DNA from: CAZPCZ01 sp964585225
GTDB taxonomy: Bacteria; Patescibacteriota; Patescibacteriia; JACPHY01
Assembly: GCA_964585225.1 (NCBI GenBank)
Contig: CAZPCZ010000069.1
Span: 1-7,530 of the forward strand
DNA: 7,530 nucleotides
Direction of reading: 5' to 3'
In this document: one piece after another, positions 6,001-7,530 of the stretch
How the letters are laid out: every line of letters starts with the position of its first letter
Position numbering within the stretch: position 1 is the stretch's first letter
Position numbers and translations under genes: made by a program
The notes under the pieces: model-generated
Told to the model about the DNA's origin: nothing
What the model saw: only the letters and a program-made list of their open reading frames with translations
Database searches by the model: none

Positions 6001-7530
6001 GCTGCGGCAGAGCCGTGCACGACCGGGCTCTCCACGCGGGTCACCGTCGCGGCTGCATCACCACTCTTCGTCCACCCGGTGGGCAGGAGCCCCCCCGGCC
6101 AGGTCTCCATGCTCGCGTTCTCGACGAGATTCCGCCTCGACGCTGCGACGGCAAGGAGCTCCGTGCACCCTTCGGCGGATGACGGACACGTCGCGACGTT
6201 GCGGTTGAAATACCGTCGGTTGCCGGTGAGGTCACTCCAGTTCCCGGCAGGGTCGCGCTGAGCCGAGACCCACCGGCAGCCGACGTTCTCTGCGGTGCAG
6301 GCGCCGCGCTCGACGGTGGAGAGGAGCGCGTTGAGCGGTTGACCATCGCGCCCGGTGAACGCACGGCAGCTCGCCGCGTGCGCCGGGCACGCATTCCCGC
6401 TCACGTGCCAGAGGTTGCGCTCGCTCAGGCAGTAGCCGTACCCGCCGTCGCAGTTCCCCTCGCCGTCGTATGCGAGGCAGGAGGGGGAATCCGTGCAGAC
6501 GTCCGCGCGGTTCGGCGTGTCCCGCTGGATGAGGAGCTCACCGGCACCGCGCATGCGACACTCTTGGGCCGGGTACCGGAGCACCCAGTTCGGGTCAATG
6601 AGTCCGCAGAACGAGGATTCACCGCTATCGTTCGTCCCGCAGCGCTCGTCGGCACCGTTCCGGTTGAACGCGGTGACAACGTCACCGAGTGTCTTCAAAT
6701 TCCGCCCAGCGTTCTTTTGGTGGTTCGCCGCGAGCTCCCAGCCGATCGGAATGATCCGCGCGCGGCGGAGCTTCACGAGGTTCGAGGAGCAGTACGCGCC
6801 CTTGAAGCAGTTCGGATCCTCGTCGCGCCCGTCGCTGAACGGGACGAGTGGCCAGTCCGCATGAAGGAGTCCGTCCGCGAGCGCCTCGCCGACGGTCATC
6901 GGCGGCCCGCCCTGCGCCCGCCGCACCGCCTGCGTGAACCCGTCGTCGAGGACACACGTGGTGGGTTGCCGGTTCTGTGGGTCGCATGACGCGAGCTCCG
7001 AAAGCTGATCGTAGTCGCCGGCCGCGGTGACGACGCGCGGGCGAAACACCTGCGCGAGCGCGGTCTCGACGCCGCGACGGCCGCCACCGGCTGCCGGTGC
7101 GGCATCCACCGAGCTCCCAACCCCGACGCCGTCACGATTGATGAGGTCCGCGATGGCCGTGTAGGCTTCACCGGCATTTCGGTTGAGGATCCCTTCTTCG
7201 AAGATCCACTTCTGGACCGCTTGAGCGGCGAGCGTTGCCCCGAAATTCACCGCGAGCGAAATACCGGCCGCCTCAAGCATCGCAAGGAGCGTTCCGGTGG
7301 AAGCGGAAATATTCGCCGTTTGTGCGGAGATTTGTGCTACGTCTTTCGGGCCCTTCTCCGCAATGCTTGTCTCTAGGTTACGCTGCACAGCGGATGGCGG
7401 TGACGTCTCGAGCCCGGCGAGCGTCTTCTTCGCGGTGTACCCCTGATTCGCGAGCCACTTGTTCGTCTTCTGACTTGCGAACGTTGCCTGCTTCTCGCCG
7501 AACGCGACGTGGAGGTCGAGCGCCGCGGAG
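1..7530 (-). CDS. Giant cysteine-rich modular surface/secreted protein, partial at both ends (internal fragment of at least 2509 aa)
   Basis: One minus-strand frame is open from base 7529 to base 3 with no stop in 2509 codons; the start and stop codons lie outside the window. Codons strongly prefer G or C in the third position (GCG, CTC, ACG, GAG, TTC) and all Trp codons are TGG, so the frame is real and read with the standard code. I counted about 114 Cys, none in the first 181 residues. Residues 466-630 and 945-1131 form two jelly-roll-like beta modules set in Cys-rich scaffold; 1662-1672 is an Asp-rich calcium-type loop; 2286-2509 is the densest Cys region. The pattern suggests an exported, disulfide-bonded protein, because so many paired cysteines are unlikely in a reducing cytoplasm. 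I recognise no catalytic motif. Several motifs (CGLIDPNWVL, YTWEGSD, DRSCAEWL, LFAKVY) recall uncharacterised giant proteins of Patescibacteria; this is from memory, not a search. Function unknown; adhesion or attachment is my inference. Confidence 0.93.
3..674 (-). other. Very Cys-dense C-terminal part of the visible protein
   Basis: Residues 2286-2509 hold about 24 Cys in 224 residues, the highest density in the window. Short units such as CLSGGKFGDACTSDAGC, CAAGDTCAC, CGTGGVCESKVC and ACSTDAHCNG follow the 'C-x2-G-x3-G-x2-C-x-x-D-x-x-C' layout seen in many secreted Cys-rich repeats (EB-module or Dickkopf-like style, without proven homology). The last about 40 residues, with IPVPFTYSVNQSTEIWDLRP and GVGECDPSSGKCREG, are less dense and look like the lead into another domain beyond base 1. 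Confidence 0.6.
675..971 (-). other. Cys-free linker with LFAKVYKVL helix
   Basis: About 99 residues without a cysteine join the beta-rich segment to the last Cys-dense part. The first half is Gly/Ser/Pro-rich and likely extended; the second half, AQHLQQLFAKVYKVL (758-714), is a convincing amphipathic helix. An 'LFAKxY' helix at a similar place is something I remember from giant hypothetical proteins of Patescibacteria, unverified here. Confidence 0.45.
972..1217 (-). other. Beta-rich segment, possible third beta-sandwich
   Basis: Residues 2105-2186 show alternating hydrophobic strands and turns: TVSFPLDSITYEA, KVVRVHVHGADES, HAAFHAIFDGDNKFLGIGIEAW and SFYIGGLEFEYKPGCDRIAKV. It has only one Cys. 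The strand pattern is like a small immunoglobulin- or jelly-roll-type module. I cannot place it in a named family. The beginning of the module may extend upstream across the N gap. Confidence 0.45.
1294..1303. other. Assembly gap (10 N)
   Basis: Ten consecutive N interrupt the coding sequence between YRWQLSEM (upstream on the minus strand) and LQLLYDDTDARC. The reading frame is the same on both sides if the gap is taken literally as 10 bases, giving four unknown residues. The number may be a placeholder, so the true length and sequence here are uncertain. Confidence 0.95.
1749..2345 (-). other. Third cysteine block with second GYCLE motif and C-x-GG motif
   Basis: In order: CKVFPEPDSPFP (from 2345); VCEDGECSCSYQK, which has three Cys within seven residues; CVGGFYNGMDC (2147-2115); CVAGATRCTC; and then GIEGYCLERD with VNGS, ACLSFLPIDQL and WYC (about 1920-1749). 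The GYCLE segment resembles the YGYCLSERNLWHVSG segment near 6437-6390: aromatic-Cys-Leu, an acidic/basic run, then 'H-V-[NS]-G' and a later Cys. This suggests two diverged copies of one small domain about 1500 residues apart. Confidence 0.55.
2514..2546 (-). other. Thrombospondin type 3-like Asp-rich loop (possible Ca2+ site)
   Basis: Residues 1662-1672 read DSDGDGIEDFC. The D-x-D-x-D-G-x-x-D spacing with a following Cys is the core of thrombospondin type 3 / dockerin-type calcium loops found in many secreted bacterial proteins. Only one copy is visible, whereas such loops usually come in tandem. It may act as a rigid calcium-stabilised hinge between the Cys scaffold before it and the Cys block after it. 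Confidence 0.6.
2547..4136 (-). other. Second long cysteine scaffold with DRSCAEWL motif
   Basis: From the end of beta module 2 to the Asp-rich loop. It holds C-x6-C units at 3971, 3815, 3665, 3422 and 3170. A very dense cluster, CDRNPGACRRCMVERRC, lies at 3170-3120, followed by CVADGEC and HCTGGEVGPTC. DRSCAEWL at 2861-2838 is followed by KDGCYQAW. A segment of roughly 70 residues between about 2800 and 2590 is poor in Cys and looks helical (LADYQRRSRAWSAVE; QTAVERLEQVH). I remember 'DRSC-[AS]-EWL' as a recurring signature of uncharacterised Patescibacteria giants. No catalytic residues recognised. Confidence 0.55.
4137..4697 (-). other. Jelly-roll / carbohydrate-binding-like module 2
   Basis: Residues 945-1131. 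The entry strand RTLVATDFEPA, the Trp turn VQGWTSG, and the alternating strands SLIVGGHSLQLGAG, YALTMVAKGTGSVIAKIY, TWQRRELG and ATFYLEVTGGTTYFDSILLREL form the layout of a CBM-like beta-sandwich, ending in the usual 'Y-F-D-x-hydrophobic' exit strand. At about 187 aa it is slightly longer than module 1. An insertion around residues 975-1015 contains two Cys (SCEAIGG and ACAVPR) that could form a disulfide-braced loop. The module is too diverged from module 1 to be a recent duplication. Confidence 0.68.
4698..5639 (-). other. Cysteine scaffold between the two beta modules
   Basis: This stretch starts with PRTFLKVAPSDQRCYD and carries the double unit CSRFARGCVAADEGC (5528-5484), in which three Cys sit exactly seven residues apart. 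It continues with CPMECVGY (5420-5397), CDAASVGCSEFTN (5318-5280), YYTWEGSD (5189-5166), CRAFYS (4994-4977) and CPAAFAGCREYRG (4754-4716). The last unit leads directly into the second beta module. Aromatic and acidic residues follow most second cysteines. I recognise no enzyme motif. The order of these signatures matches what I remember of giant uncharacterised Patescibacteria proteins, which I could not check here. Confidence 0.6.
5640..6134 (-). other. Jelly-roll / carbohydrate-binding-like module 1
   Basis: Residues 466-630. It opens with RNLVENASMETWPGG, the 'N-L-hydrophobic-N-x-S-hydrophobic-E-x-W' entry strand typical of CBM4/9-like and related galactose-binding-like beta-sandwich modules. 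It continues with GWTKSGD and YTLSGWYRIP (compare the usual 'Y-x-hydrophobic-S-x-[WY]-hydrophobic-[RK]' strand) and a Trp-containing strand DTWVRLTRSC. It closes with VFADAIQLELGAEATEF, which matches the common 'D-x-hydrophobic-Q-L-E-x-G-x-x-A-T-x-[FY]' exit strand. About 165 aa is a normal length for this fold. It carries only two Cys, so it looks like a folded insert between Cys-rich scaffolds. Glycan binding is plausible but no ligand residues were verified. Confidence 0.72.
6135..6986 (-). other. First cysteine-rich block with CGLIDPNWVL and YGYC motifs
   Basis: Cysteines begin here at residue 182. Recognisable landmarks, in order: a basic-hydrophobic segment KLRRARIIPIGWE (6773-6735); the motif CGLIDPNWVLRYPAQEC (6608-6558), two Cys bracketing a Pro/Trp core; a dense run CTDSPSC ... 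NCDGGYGYCLSERNLW reaching to about 6410; and CPAHAASC, CTAENVGC and CPSSAEGC, all with six residues between the two cysteines. I remember the LIDPNWVL and YGYC-x-E-x-x-x-W signatures from uncharacterised Patescibacteria giants. The even number and short spacing of cysteines fit local disulfide pairs. Confidence 0.6.
6987..7529 (-). other. Cys-free, probably helical N-terminal part of the visible protein
   Basis: Residues 1-181 of the fragment contain no cysteine, in sharp contrast to everything after them. The composition is Ala/Thr/Ser/Gln-rich with regularly spaced hydrophobic residues, which suggests helices. Residues about 78-108 (7298-7206) are the most hydrophobic stretch (TGTLLAMLEAAGISLAV and following) but include Glu and Asn, so an amphipathic or buried helix is as likely as a membrane segment. 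A Gly/Ala/Pro-rich linker (AAPAAGGGRRG) follows. The true N-terminus and any signal peptide must lie above base 7530, outside the window. Confidence 0.6.

Larger units (their letters stand above)
3147..6389 (-). repeat. About twelve copies of a fixed-spacing C-x6-C motif
   Basis: A protein-level repeat: two Cys with exactly six residues between them, mostly followed by two hydrophilic residues and Phe, Tyr, Trp or Leu. Copies (first base to last base, minus strand): CPAHAASC from 6389, CTAENVGC 6299-6276, CPSSAEGC from 6188, CSRFARGC from 5528, CVAADEGC from 5507 (sharing a Cys with the previous copy), CDAASVGC from 5318, CPAAFAGC from 4754, CSESVVGC from 3971, CPATEKAC from 3815, CRHEELFC from 3665, CEQSHDRC from 3422 and CDRNPGAC 3170-3147. 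Variants include CRGSVSRREGC (3305), GCRLYQP (near 4031) and CRQFTH (1259-1242). The spacing is strict while the residues between vary, which suggests a small disulfide loop used repeatedly as a structural staple between larger elements. Confidence 0.75.

Noticed and set aside
1..7530. Reassigned TGA codon (as in SR1/Gracilibacteria)
   Set aside because: No in-frame TGA occurs anywhere in 2509 codons and Trp is always TGG, so nothing supports recoding.
1..7530. tRNA, rRNA, CRISPR array, insertion sequence, promoter or terminator
   Set aside because: The window is coding throughout on the minus strand; I saw no direct nucleotide repeats with spacers, no inverted-repeat element ends, and no non-coding interval where regulatory sites would be expected.

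Overview
The whole 7530-base window lies inside one enormous protein-coding gene on the minus strand. One minus-strand frame (codons whose first base has forward coordinate ≡ 2 mod 3) stays open from base 7529 down to base 3. That is 2509 codons with no stop, four of them unreadable because of a 10-N assembly gap. Neither the start nor the stop codon is in the window, so the intact protein is longer. I see no intergenic DNA, second gene, RNA gene, mobile element or CRISPR array. Every other open frame is an antisense or out-of-frame shadow typical of GC-rich coding DNA.

The protein reads as a secreted or surface-exposed, cysteine-rich modular giant. I count about 114 cysteines by hand. In translation order (high to low coordinates) it has: a Cys-free Ala/Thr/Ser-rich, probably helical part (7529-6987); a first Cys block with the motifs CGLIDPNWVL and YGYC (6986-6135); a jelly-roll or carbohydrate-binding-like beta module (6134-5640); a long Cys scaffold (5639-4698); a second jelly-roll-like module (4697-4137); a further Cys scaffold (4136-2547) with a DRSCAEWL motif; a thrombospondin-type-3-like Asp loop (2546-2514); another Cys block (2345-1749) with a second GYCLE motif; a beta-rich segment (1217-972); and a very Cys-dense segment (674-3) running off the window. 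A C-x6-C unit, usually followed by a hydrophilic pair and an aromatic or Leu residue, recurs about twelve times between 6389 and 3147.

Organism: the sequence is strongly GC-rich and uses the standard code (TGG for all Trp, no in-frame TGA). The motif series resembles giant cysteine-rich hypothetical proteins I remember from Patescibacteria/CPR genomes (ABY1-type lineages such as Uhrbacteria and Magasanikbacteria). That assignment is from memory and was not searched. The N gap suggests a metagenome scaffold.

The working idea is a disulfide-stabilised giant surface protein with glycan-binding-like modules, possibly for attachment to a host or partner cell. No catalytic motif was recognised and the function is unproven.
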